Positions 1 to 11,900 of a stretch of 64,000 nucleotides of DNA are shown here, piece by piece. Under the pieces are notes generated by a model. It saw nothing but the letters and a program-made list of their open reading frames with translations. It searched no databases and was not told the origin of the DNA. Within the stretch, counting starts at the first letter, position 1; each line of letters begins with the position of its first letter. The stretch lies in NCBI GenBank assembly GCA_020746995.1, contig JAGPXD010000004.1, forward strand, positions 1,736,001 to 1,800,000. The letters are read 5' to 3'. Origin of the DNA: Plectosphaerella cucumerina (Eukaryota; Ascomycota; Sordariomycetes; Glomerellales; Plectosphaerellaceae). A program made the translations under genes and the position numbers.

Positions 1-593
1 ACTCCGGCGTCGGCCGCGCAGCCATCCAGCTCGGCCGCCTCTGGGGCCTGCGCAGCATCAATGTCGTCCGTGACCGCGAGACTCCCGAAGCCACCGACGC
101 CCTCCGCGCCGAGCTCCAGTCCCTCGGCGCCGACGTGGTCGTCACTGATTCCGAGTTCCAATCGCGCGAGTGGCGCGACCGCCTGGCCGAAATCACCCGC
201 GGCGGCCGCGAGCAAGTCGGCCTCGCCCTCAACTGCGTCGGCGGCAAGAGCGCCACCGCCCTCGCCCGGAGCCTTTCCGAGTCTGGCACCCTCGTCTCCT
301 ACGGCGGCATGGCCAAGCAGCCTGTCGCCCTGCCTACAGGTCTGCTCATCTTCAAGGACATCCGCTTCGTCGGCTTCTGGCTGAGCCGCTGGAACGAGCG
401 CGACGTCCAGGCCCGCCGCTTTGCTGTCGAGGATATCCTCGATATGATCCGACAGGGTCGCTTCAAGGACGTCCCGTATGATGAGGTCCCATGGTCCTGG
501 GAGACAGAAGAGGCCACTCTCAAGCAGGCCGTCTCCGGCGCGCTGGGCGGCTTCCGGAAGGGCAAGGGCGTGTTTGTGTTTGGGGAAACCTGA
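1..593 (+). CDS. etr1: Mitochondrial 2-enoyl thioester (enoyl-ACP) reductase, 3' part only
   Basis: The window opens inside this gene. Reading from base 3, 196 codons run to a TGA at 591-593, starting in the Rossmann-fold loop (SGVGRAAIQLG), followed by the NADPH-binding strand segment NVVRDRETPE and the conserved NCVGGKSA and SYGGMAKQP motifs. This is the C-terminal half of the MECR/Etr1 branch of the medium-chain dehydrogenase/reductase superfamily, which reduces trans-2-enoyl thioesters in mitochondrial type II fatty acid synthesis, the pathway that supplies lipoate precursors. The catalytic-domain N-terminus and start codon lie outside the window. The gene converges on VPS34, with only 106 bp between the two stop codons. 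Family assignment is confident; no frameshift is seen in the part present. Confidence 0.9.
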   Translation, partial: SGVGRAAIQLGRLWGLRSINVVRDRETPEATDALRAELQSLGADVVVTDSEFQSREWRDRLAEITRGGREQVGLALNCVGGKSATALARSLSESGTLVSYGGMAKQPVALPTGLLIFKDIRFVGFWLSRWNERDVQARRFAVEDILDMIRQGRFKDVPYDEVPWSWETEEATLKQAVSGALGGFRKGKGVFVFGET

Positions 594-699
594 ACGTGTC
601 ACAACGTGTATAGACAAGCGGTGTAAGAAGAAATAATCGTTTCAGCCCTCGCTCGGGCGAGATGAGATGCGTGTCTACATGATGGAAGTCCCGCTCGCC

Positions 700-3530
700 C
701 TAATTCCTAAACGCCTGCACCAGCTCGTGCAACTTGTCAATCACCACCGGCGCAATCGACCCCATCGTATCTTCAATGACCCGATCAAAGTACCGTATAG
801 CCTCGTCCTCATTCAGCTCCAGGTGGAACCGCTCCCGCACCTTGAGCACCGCCTTGTCCGGCTCAAACCGGATGTCGGGGATGTTGGCGTCGACCATAAG
901 GCTGAACAGGTTGAGGATGAGGTTGGACGACTTGCGCAGCGCCGCGTACGCTAGGAAACAGTACTGTTTGAATTGCTTAAACGCATCCGAGTGCACGCCG
1001 CCCATGCAGTCGACCATCTCCTTGGACAGCTTCATCACCGGCGCGAACGGCTTTGGGTCGCGGCCGAGGATGAAGCCGAAGTCGGCGTGGAAGAAATGTC
1101 CATCCGGAGCAAGGAGAAGGTTGTCCAAGTGTCGGTCGCCCACGCCTAGAATGTACGTGATGACGCAGTAGCCCGCGCATGACTTGACGTACGTGTCGAG
1201 CGTCTCCTGCCGCAGGCCCAGCGGCTGCCGCTCGTCGGGGTTGTGGAACTTGAGGTAGGCCAGGGCCGGGTTGGTCTTGTACTTTGACGCGATGCTCTGG
1301 AAGCTGACCGACGGCACAAATTGCGACGCGCCCGCGTGCGTGCTTGTTGCGAGGATCTTGTATGGCGATAGCTTGAGGTCCAGGTTCTCCTTGCGCAGCA
1401 GCTGGTCCATGAGCGTGATGATCTGGATCACGAGCTGATCCTGGCGGAGGTCGTCGCCCGTCTTGAAGATGATCGGATACTTGCCCTTGGTCGTGCGGAA
1501 TGTCACCTTGATTGGGCAGAGGGACGACTTGAACACCGTCGTCTCCTCCGGGATCACGCCCGTGATCTCGATCGAGGGGTCCAGGGGTATCGGCAGCGGC
1601 GGGTCGATTGACGCAACCTCGTTCTTGGGGTCGGCGAGAAAGTGCTTGACGCGCTCGATCTTCTTGGGGATCGACTCGTGCGCCACCTTGACCTCTTCCG
1701 AGATCTTGGCGAGGATGACGATAAGCTGTGCCTGGCGCAGCAACGTCTTCCTCTGCGCATGGCCCTCGGGCTGCTTGACAAGTTCCGTTTGGAAGTTGTA
1801 AGCAACCTTACGGTACATGTCCCGGTTGTCCTGGCCCTGCTCGTCGCTCTGGTCGTCGCACTCGACCATGAGGTACCAGTAAAAGTAGTTGCCCAGCATA
1901 AAGTTGGCCGCCGCCCTCGAGATGAGGAACTTGGCGAGCGACGAGTCTCGCGTTGCGTCCTGGGTCGAATCGGCCTGAATGTGCTCGTACTTGAGCGCCT
2001 GCACCAGTTGCAAAAGGTACAGAAGAAGTTCGTGGTCGTCCGACTTGCGCAGCCGCTCGACGGCATAGGCGCGGACGACTTGACTGTCGAACGTGGGACC
2101 CAGCAGCTCCAGGGCATCGTCGACATCGATTTGTATCCAGCGCCCCAGCACCTGCGACGCCTGCTTCGCCTCTGACGGGACGTGCCAGTCGACAGATTTG
2201 ACAAACTTTGTGATGGCCCTCTTTTCCCGCGTCAAGTGGTACCGGAACTTCCAGACCAGGTCCTTTTCTTCCGTTGTGAGAATATGTGTTGGCGAATATG
2301 ACATGATCACGTTAAGCTCATCTCTGATCTTAGCGTTGGGCTTCAGATCCTTGTCGAGAACGCCGTGTCGGTGCTGACTGCGGACGAGTCGCCGATGCTT
2401 CGTCTCTGCAGGGTTGTCCCGGGAGCCTATCTCGGGGTCGTACACCCTGATGAGGCGGCCGCCAGAGTCAGCGGTAGAGTCGCCTAGCCCATTGATTCCA
2501 GGGCCAAACTGGACCTCTGGCGGCGGTTTCAGGATGATGTTGGATTGTGACCCAGACATGTTCTGCAGCGCCGATACTGGAGGGGGCGGGTACTCCAGGT
2601 CCGCGAAGACAACGGGGAAGTCAAACCTGGGGAGCTCCACGTTCAACTGAAACCTGGGATGTCCCGCTCCAGAGTCATCTTCTGACTTCTCTGCGCTGTC
2701 CTTCCCGCCTGTCGCGGAGCCATTCGGTGGTTTGAACGGTCGTGCAGACACCTTGTTCGCCTGGTGTCCACGCTTCTCCACCCCGCGAAACACGAGCTGG
2801 TCGAGCCAGTCGACCCTGGGAATCTCGCCCATCTCGTGCTTCTTGAACAGCTTTTCGAGCCGCTCCATCTCCTCTGCCTCAGCATCCACGGGCTCCGGCG
2901 CGGCCTTCTTGCCCGAGGTCCTCTTCTTACGAGGGATCGCGGGCGTTGCAGTGTTCTCGGCGCCGTCTGCGGGTCGGTGTCTGTAAACGGTGCACTTTTG
3001 CCGGCCTTTCTGAAGCTGGTTATCGTGGTCGAACAAGGGCAGCGTCGTCCCGCCGAACGGGATGGCATGGCCTTGCGTCTTGGTGTCGCCTGCCGGAGAA
3101 AGGTCCCATATTGTAATGGCGAGGCACGAGTTGAGCGGTAATGTAGAGTACTCGAGGGGTAGATGGAGCCACTCGTTCCATTTCCTGTCGGCGCGGAAGG
3201 ACTTGTACGCAGTCTGTACGGGGACGGTCAGGGGCTTCGAGCCTGCCCAGACCTGCACTGTCACGTAGAGGTCGGAGTGGGAACTACGCCGTCAGCGCAT
3301 GGTTCGTCGGGGTAATATGAGGAGCGCACCTCGTGTTTGACGGAACATGCCGGAGGTCCGAGTCGTTGAAGAGCGAAGAAGGCGGCAGAGAGGCCTCGTC
3401 GCCCTCAAGGTTGATACTGCGACGGGAGGTCAATATGAATGCGACAGGCGGTGGAGGTGGATCGGTCCTACATCCGGATGCTGACAGGGTAGTCCAGCAA
3501 GTCTGAACTAGCAAAAGAAAAGGGATCCAT
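700..3530 (-). CDS. vps34: Phosphatidylinositol 3-kinase Vps34
   Basis: Class III PI 3-kinase, making PI3P on endosomal and autophagic membranes with Vps15 and Atg6/Vps30. I join three exons: 3530-3472, 3416-3330 and 3283-700, which give 909 residues with phases 2 and 2. The N-terminal exons restore the C2-domain start (MDPFSFASS..., then SIRIINLEGDEASLP) that the long last exon lacks. The C2 domain runs to about residue 250, the helical PIK domain covers about 340-520 and the kinase domain about 600-905. Visible kinase motifs are KTGDDLRQDQL (about 657), GVGDRHLDNLL (about 762) and HADFGFILG (about 782). It ends in HELVQAFRN, like other Vps34 C-terminal helices. It is divergent from NSE4 across a 415-bp shared promoter region. 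Exon 1 (59 nt) is short but fits the family alignment well. Confidence 0.93.
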
Positions 3531-3945
3531 AACAGTTCAAACCGGCCATGGCCAGGTGAAAAGGAAGTGGTGTAGGTTCAAGAAACGCCTGGCATTTGAT
3601 GCCCAAGGAGAGACCGAGAAGGTCAGCGCGTTTGACTGACGTCTGTCACCTGGAGCTACGCTACTGCGCGGATGACAGGCAAGATAAGATAAGAGCTCAC
3701 ACGACCCCGCCCGTCCAACATTAGTTGAGCCACTGCGCCAGCCACATGGCGGGAAACCACTTTACCTAGACTCGCAATTGTTGCCGGCGCGTTGTCTTGC
3801 GCGCGACAAGACGCGACTTCCTCCCATTGCGGGGAGCACCACACATCCGATTCACGACGTCCACACTTGAAACCACGCGGCGCATATCTGGTCCTCGTCA
3901 ATTTCTCACCGCCCCCTTCCAACACTTCACAGGCCATCGGACACC
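3531..3945. promoter_or_regulatory. Shared divergent promoter region VPS34/NSE4
   Basis: 415 bp lie between the two divergent start codons. It must hold the 5' UTRs and promoters of both genes. I see no TATA box or further coding exon; short ORFs here lack codon character. Confidence 0.6.
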
Positions 3946-5311
3946 ATGCCTGCCCGGGATCGGTCGTCCTCGCCCGACGAGGAGTCGGGCTCCGATGCGA
4001 TTAGAGAACGATCCAATGGAAAGCGGAAGCGCGCGGACACGACTTCAGACGCTCGAGACCGGAGAGGGAAAGCAAGAGCTACCGACAACAATGATGAGGA
4101 CGAGGAAGTTGAAGGCGAAGACGAAGATGGCAGGGACCCCGATGCATACGACCCCGACCAATCCATGGCCGACCGGAGACGAATCCAGCGCGGATTTCGA
4201 GACCTCCAGAAGGACCTGACCGAGAACTTGGAGGAGTACATGCAGCCAACCTCAAAGGGTCTCAAGCAGACTCTGGATAAGGCACAGAAGCTGTCCGACC
4301 AGGTCAAGCAGACGAATGAGGCGACCATTGACTCTCGGCTCTTGGTCACTACGATTGATCTCACATACCGGAAAACGATGCGCCTTGTCCAAGGGGCTAA
4401 CTCCCAAGGCTTGGACCCCGACGAATTCGTTTCGAAATGCATCACGTACATGCGCCGAGGAGGCGGCATCGTCGATGATGATGGGCCTGGCCTCTCCAGC
4501 ACACAGCGACATCGGCGACGAGACACGCGCGGTCCGCGCGCCGGCGGTGGTGACGGAGACGAAGATGACGACGAAATGTTCAACTGGCCACATCTCGGTC
4601 GCTTCGCCTGCATCCCGCAAAATCGCAGGCCCGCCTTGACGGGATTTCTCGTCGGGCCTCTATCAGTCGAGAAGAAGGCGCGCAAGATCGCCCAGCGGAT
4701 GGCCCGGTTCAGGAAGGAGGATCTGGCCGAAGTTCGGCCCGAAGTGCTGGATGTCGACGAGCTGGCAAAGAAGGAGAACGATGTCGCAGCCATCTGCAGC
4801 AAGATTCTCAAGCGCCTAGTCACCATCCAGCAGGATGCGCAGCAGGAACTCACCGATTACTTCGATGACCGCCCGGAATTGACCGCAGAGGAGCAGTTTG
4901 AGTACATGCATCAGTACGGCCTGCGCGACACAGGCGGCGTGGATCTGCTCAAGTTCGTGGTCAACCCACACTCTTTTGGCCAGACGGTTGAGAACATATT
5001 CTACGTCAGCTTCCTCATTCGCGACGGCAAGGTCAAGGTCGAGTTCGACCGGCACATGCTTCCGTCACTGAGTATGTATTCTGCCCGAGTAAAAGATATT
5101 CTCCATGCTGACAGCCACAGGCCCCACGCTGACAGAGGATGAACGCGAAGCCGGCACCAGTGCAGATGCTGCAAAACATCAGGCCATCTTCTCAATGGAC
5201 ATGAAGACCTGGCGTGAAATCATCGAGGCTTTCAATATCAAGGAACCCATGATCCCTCATCGAGAAGTGCGGTCCACCGAAGGGCCAGGCGCCAGAGGCT
5301 GGTACAGCTGA
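3946..5311 (+). CDS. nse4: Non-SMC element 4 (Nse4), SMC5/6 complex kleisin
   Basis: Kleisin subunit of the nuclear SMC5/6 complex, which bridges the Smc5 and Smc6 heads and binds Nse1/Nse3 in recombination repair. Exons 3946-5071 and 5121-5311 join in phase 1 (intron GTATGT...ACAG, 49 nt), giving 438 residues. The first 75 residues are charged and disordered, followed by the helical segment RRRIQRGFRDLQKDL typical of the Nse4 N-terminus. The C-terminal Nse4 domain (about 325-378) carries GGVDLLKFVVNPHSFGQTVE and ENIFYVSFLIRDGKV, the conserved winged-helix signature. The start ATG sits in a good context (acaccATGCC). A T14 tract lies about 25 bp after the stop. Assignment is confident from the C-terminal signature. 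Confidence 0.92.
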
Positions 5312-5949
5312 GAAACTCACTTCTAGTCACTGTCATGTTTTTTTTTTTTTTGTCGGCGCCAGCCCTGATACACCTAAGCATTGATTCTTGCTACGAACCG
5401 TACGGCACAAACATCTCAGGCAAGGAGAGTCTGTAGAGATTTAGATACCCGCAATTGCTCAGCCTCAATTTTGTTTTTCAAGTCGACGGGGGCCCGGCCA
5501 GGTATCCCGCTGCTGTCGTGTCCTTTGTTCCCCGAGTCCATTGACATCGACTGACAAGACAGCACGGGGCAGAGTCAAGGGAAACAATGTGCCCGAGTCA
5601 CCACCTCGGTGATGTCTTTGAGGGTTCCTGGGGTTCGCCCTCGGAGGGCAGGGCTCGGTCAAAGGGGGCTTTGTCCGCGAGGAATGCCACGAGCTCTCGC
5701 GACAACCACGCCTCTGTTCGCGCCTTTGTTTTTCCCGACCTTCTCAATCACCAACCCCCGAGGCTGCCCAAGCATAGTTCTTGGGGATACCGGGTAAAGC
5801 TCAGACCACCGCCCTCGCCGTCCTTTGTGCACGGCGAGCACTCTTAAGATATGGCGAGGCGCGCAGCGGGTGTTGCCCGAGCATCCCCCTTTGCTCTTAC
5901 AGAACATTTTCCTTCTTGGCAGCGAACAGACTCATAGACCTGAAGCGCA
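5312..5949. other. Intergenic region, NSE4 3' side and promoter of the giant gene
   Basis: This holds a T14 homopolymer at 5338-5351 and presumably the promoter and 5' UTR of the gene at 5996. Small ORFs on both strands show no family resemblance and I do not call them. Confidence 0.5.
5338..5351. repeat. T14 homopolymer after NSE4
   Basis: Fourteen consecutive T residues beginning 27 bp after the NSE4 stop, in the presumed 3' UTR or termination region. Confidence 0.85.
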
Positions 5950-5990
5950 GTAAGTCGATCATTGCCCACTAAACAACTGATACACACCAG
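5950..5990 (+). other. Putative 5' UTR intron of the giant coiled-coil gene
   Basis: A consensus donor GTAAGT at 5950 is followed by an ACTAAAC branch-like element and a CAG acceptor ending at 5990 (or at 5993), just before the ATG at 5996. At 41-44 nt it is near the lower limit for ascomycete introns, so transcript support would be needed. Confidence 0.5.
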
Positions 5991-5995
5991 CAGCC

Positions 5996-8900
5996 ATGTC
6001 GGGCGACCAAGGAGGAGAGATGGGGGCCGACGACATCCGCGAGGAGACGCCGATGCTGGAGACAAGCGATGAATCGACGGGACCCAGCGAAGGAGCGATG
6101 ACAGAGTCGAGCCAAGAAGCGGCACATGATACAAGCCAGGAGGACCCCAATGACCCGAAAGCCCCGAGTACTGTGGGCAGCGGGCGGAGGGGCACGGCCA
6201 TATGGAATCCCGAGCCCTCAAAGCCCCGTCCTGCGAGCCTGGATCTCTCTCAAGCAAATCCAACACTCGACGTCGCGCTAGATCAGCGCTTGAGCAGTGC
6301 TCGCGGACAGACGTACACAAACCCTCTTGGCTCCCCTGTTCGACTCCCAAGTTCCAAGGCCAAGGCACCTGGCCCACCATCGCCTCTGGAGGATATCACA
6401 GACACGGACACAGACACCAACGACAGCGCCTCCGAGTCACCAACCTACCTGGACCGCCGACGCAGACCGTTGTCTGCACAAACACAGAAACTCGGCACCT
6501 ATACCGACGAGCAGTGTGATCTTCTTGTTGTTGAGAACGACAAGCTGAAGAAAGAGGGGGCCCTTGCGGCTCGCAGGCTTGCGGCGTTGGTTGCCGAGAG
6601 GGACAGTCTGCTTGAACAGATCCAGGGCCATAGCCCAATCGACCGAACGCGGCTTCACCTCCGCAGTCCAGGTTTCCGAACAATGAACAGCCCATCGGCC
6701 TCCAGCGTCACGAGCACATCCGTGGCGAGCACCCCCGGCGGCACCAACGACTCTGTCACGGAGTCCGACGCCACTACGGATGAGCCTCCCACGCCAACGG
6801 CCGAGCGAACCTCGGCCGATCGTGAGCTTCTTGAACTGAAGAGCCAGTACGAGGAGCTGAAGCTGAAGTTTGCCAAGAGAGAAGAAGAGCACGAGGAGGC
6901 GAAGGCGGCGGTGATCACCATGTGGCGGGGGAAGTACACGGATGTTCTCAAGTCGATGGACAAGATGAAGAAAGAGGTCAAAACAACCCAGGAGGAGAAT
7001 TTGCGATTAAGATCGATGATGTCCATGCGTTTCGGCGCCCCTCATCCTCGCCAAGGACAAGTCCCCGGCAAGACGCCAAAGATTGGCGATCTCATGAAGT
7101 CCGGGTCCCCGGGCACTCCAAGCCCTGGATCTCCCGGCTCCCCCGGCTCTCCTGGAACCCCCGAGCTCAAGAAGAAGGCGAAGACGTCCAAGGACAGCTC
7201 GCCCAGGAAAAGCCCCAAAGCACTTTCAGATCAATTCCTGCGGGAGGGGTCGAATGATGACGTCAAGGAAATAGTGGCAAGACTTGAGGAGGAGTTAGGC
7301 GCCCAAATGGAGCAGATGGAGGAGGAATTCGACGCAGAAAAGGCCAAGAATGAAAAACTTACGGAGGAAGTGGAGCAGGTGGTGCAAGAACTCAACAGAG
7401 AAAGAACCTTGCGAGAAGCCTTGGAGGCTGATCTCAAAGACCTGGAACTTGCTCTCGAGGACGCGGCACTGGAGATTACCATGCTGAAAGACGCAATTGA
7501 GGACCCAGGCAAAATCATCGAGCGGGAAGACAGGTTACTGGCTGACATCACGGCCGATGCGCTCGAGTCCGACGACTACGCTGACTGGCGATCTCTTTCT
7601 TCGAATCCCGACAACGAGACGGATCTCGACGATGCTCCCAAGGATGTTCAGCCGGAGGCAACGGAGCAAGCAGGCTCAAGTCTCATCGAGGCAGTATTCC
7701 CGCTGAGCAAGACGCGCTACAAGAACGAGTTTCGTCTCAGCATGTGCATGCGTCAGCTGTTGGAAGCCAAGGAAGCCTATGAGCGCGAGAGGCTGGCTGC
7801 TCGATGCATCCGAAGCCGCCTTCGCAGCAACGAACATGGTACGAAGAGGCTCCAAGGCTTCGACTTCGCGACACTGGAGGATAGCTTGGACAAGGACATC
7901 TCGAGGCTGAGAGACCTTGAGCAGAAGCTCGAAGACGCAAAGGATCAGCTGGAGACGGCACGGGGCATCCAACAAGACCTCGAAGACAAGACTGCCGCAG
8001 CCCTCAAGGACGACGCCGAATCACCCAAGCAGCAGGCTCTGCAGGACCTCTTCAACTTCCTCAGCACCACTCGGCGAGAGTATCTCACCGTCTTCCTCTC
8101 TGATACCCCAGACTCGGAGGAGCCGGAGTTTGATCCCGATGCCGGTGTCGATGGCCTCGAGGACCTTCGAGCTCATTTTGAGCGACGTCTGGAAGACTGG
8201 ATCAACGAGCTCAATAGCAAGATCGCTGAACTTGAGGGACCGTGTGGGGACATTGGCTCCAAAGCCCAGAAGAAGATCGAACAACTACAAGTTCAGCAAG
8301 CCGAGCTTGCAGATATCCTGGCTAACATCAGGGACAGACCTACGATGACACGCGAGGTGCTTGAGAAGCGGCGCGACCAAGTTCAAGTCAAAGTCGAGCG
8401 GACCTCGGCGGAGCTGGACGTTGCAAACCGCGCAGCCGAGGAGGCACGCAATGTTGACAAAGCAGAGATTGAAGCCGGACTCAAGAAGCTCAATGTGCTT
8501 GGGGACGAAATTGCCGAACTGCGGACTCAGGCAGACGCCATGTCGGCCGGGCAAGAAACAAGTCCGGCCGCCCAGTCGAAGAAGAAGCTCAGCAAGACTC
8601 AGAAGAGGGCAAAGAAGAAGGCGGCTGCCGGCGCGAACAACGAGCTCGCTGCCAAGGAGGAGGAGCTGCAACGGCTCGCCCGGGGCATCGAGCAGGACTT
8701 TTTGCGCCATCAAGCCATGATCCAGCAGCTTCAGGAGGACAACAAGTTCCAGCAGCAGGAGGCCAAGAGGCGGGTGGAGGAGCACGAGGCGCATCAGGCT
8801 GCCAACCCAACAGAGGACGATCCGGAGTCCGAGGACGAATATCAGCAGATGTACGGCCACGATTCGGACGCCTCGCAGATTGGGCAGCACGATGAGACCG

Positions 8901-11900
8901 ACATGTCCGAGCCTGACCTCGGCCCCGAGACTGACAAGGAAGGCGACGATGAGAGCGACTCTGAGCCTCAAGTCACTGTGCTGCCGCGACTGGAGCTGCC
9001 TGAACGGAGAGTGCGCAATCTCATCGACGAAGAAATCCCGCGCAGATATTCCGGCCTCAGATGGCAGAACATGACATTGTATGGCATGCTGGCGCACTAC
9101 CAAAGCCGCCTCCGCGAGCTACAAAACCAGCAAGGCACTCTGGAGGAATTGCAGGCGGAGGCCCAGGGATACGCCGAAGAGCTTTACGATTACATCACCG
9201 AACCTGGCTTCCGTGACACGGTTTATATGCACCACTTCGGAGACCACCTTTGGCGAAACAAGTTGGCGGAAAAGACTGAGGAGTTGGAGGAAACGGCCGA
9301 GCAGTTGAAGGCAAAGACCGCAGCCCATGATGAGCTGCAGAAACAAATTGGCGGCTTGCATACCACCATTGGCGGCCTGCACAGTTCAATTGGCGGCCTG
9401 CACGCCGATCTCGAGGCGCTGGAGGTACGGCGGCAGCAGGATCGGGAGGCAGCCTCCCTGTTGGCGCAGAACACCGCTCGAGACTTGCAGGCCGAATTCG
9501 ACCGGCAGAGGGACGAGTTGGAGTGGCTGCAATACGACCTCGAAATGCGGGACCAAGAGAAAGCCCAGCTGGAGAAGGACAAGGCCCAGCTGGAGGCTAC
9601 CGCCAAAGAGCTGCAGGATACCATCGAAGCTCAGACGGACCAGGTCTCCGCGGCCAACGACCTGCTGGGCTTCATCAGGCCTGCCGACGCCGAGGCTGCC
9701 AACAATGAGTCCCACCCCATGACCGTGCAGGAGACGCGGCGTCTCCTGAAGGAGATCAACGATACCTTCCCCGAGTTCATCAGGGCCGGGAACCGCCGCA
9801 ACGAGCTCGAGCTGGCGAGGCTGAGGTCCCAACTCCCCGACCAGACGGGCCCCCTCGAGGCCCCTGACGACGACGTGCTCCGCGGCGCGCGGCACACCGA
9901 AGTTACGCTATCTGAGCGCCTGGAGATCGCCAAGAAGCGGCTGCAGCAGTGCCAGCCGGGCGAGGCCACGGGCTTCCTGTTCAACTACCTCGCCTCCAAG
10001 GAGAAGGACTACCTGGAGGGTCAGATGGCCCACAGCAAGGAAAGGCAGAAGCTCCTCGACGCCGCCATGGAGTCCCTGCGCAAGCAGGTCAATGAAATGA
10101 CGGGGATGAGGACCCATCAAGACAGGAGGTTTGACACGCTGGAGAGGGCTATGGCGCAGAGTCGCGAGCAGCTGAGGCAGTCGGAGGCGGAGAAAAAGGC
10201 GCTCGCGGACAAGGTCAAGGAGGCGTATGACCGTGCAAACGACATCGATGCTCTCCTCCCCGAGGATGAGGATGAGGAGGATGATGTCGACAAGGACCCA
10301 GTTGACTTGAACGCGGTCAGGAACCTGGTCAGCGCCATGATATGGCAGCTGGACGCCCAAGGGGACCTGCAGGATCCAGCAGAAACACAGCCGGACCCAG
10401 AGCAGCTGTCGCCCCGGACACCATTCGCGGTGCCTCAGAGCTCGTTCACCTTCCAGACGCCGTCGGGCGTATTCGACAAGGCCTCGTCGAGCCGCTCCTC
10501 GTCCCCGATGATCTTCCGCTCGCCGCAGGCCGATCCCAACTCGCCAAGCTACCACCTCAGCTCACCGGCGCCGTTCGACACCCCGGCCTATGGCGCCGGC
10601 GGTGGCGACGGCGACTGCGGCGACTGCCCCCAGAGGCTCGAGGCTGCCAACAAGCAGATTGCAGAACTCCGGCGAGTCGTCGACAGCCTCGAGAACGAAG
10701 TGGTTGCTTGCGAGGGCGAGATCAACGAGCTGGAAGTCAAGAGGAACGAGCTGAAGGAAGTGGCGGACCAACGCTTGCTCCAGCAAACAGACTTCAAGAA
10801 CCGGTTCTTGAAAGAGCAGGCGGAAAAGAAAACGGCCAAGGCCCATCTGACGAAGGCCCAAGCTGATCTGAAGAAGGCCCACGCCGATCTGAAAAAGGCC
10901 CAAGCCGATCTCGAGAAGGCTCGCTCCAGCATGAATCACGAGAAGGACAATGAGGAGGACAACCCAGCTCAGGAGCTTGGGGACGCTGTTGAGAAAGCCA
11001 AGGCTCCTCTGCAGAAGGAGATTGAGCAGCTGACCGCCGACCTCGAGACTGCCCGCGCCAAGCTGAAGAGCGAGCAGGACAAGCCCGCTGACGACGGCGC
11101 TGTTGAGAAGGCTACGGCCCCTCTGCAGAGGGAGATTGAGCGTCTGACCCTTGGTCTCAAGGATGCCCGTGCCGACCTGGACGCCTGCCGGACTGGACAG
11201 AGCAATTTGGAAGCCATCAACGACGGGCTGAGGAATTCCACACAGGAGGACAATGTGCTCAAGGCGGAGCAGAAGGGGGAGATTGAAAGACTTGAGTCAC
11301 AGGTTGCCGACCTCAAGAAGAAGGTCGGACAATTGGAGGCAAAGCTGGGAGAGAAAAAGGCCCAGAGCCAGGCGACCGACGGCGGTGACAGTGACGGCGG
11401 CGACGAGACGGACAGCGAAGATGAAGACGACGATGGCGGCAAAGGGCAGGGAAGGGATCTCGCCGAGATGGACAAGGAGCTGAAGTCCTTGCGCGGCGTC
11501 TGCGCAAACCATGAGGGCATTATGCAGGAGGCGAATACCAAGTGCGAGCAACTCACCGAGCAAAACAAGACGCTGCAGCAGAAGCTGGAGGCGCAGTCCA
11601 TCTCGAAGGAGTTGCAGGACTGCCCGAAGAAACTCGAAAAGGCCACGGCCGAAAAGGACAGGCTCACAGCTGAAAAGAAGGAGCTCGCCGAACGAGTCAA
11701 GGAGCTGGAGAGAGTCATGGCCGACAACGAGTCACAGGAGGAAGCGCTGCGAGAACCGCGGAAGGAGCCGGCGGACATCTCAGGAAGCCTGGCTGCCGCT
11801 GGTGAGCGCGTTGCGGCTCTGGCATCCGAGGTCAGGGAGTTGAAAAAGGCCAACGCGACACTCAAGAAGAAGGCTGAACAGCCGGCCCCGGCCATCGACA

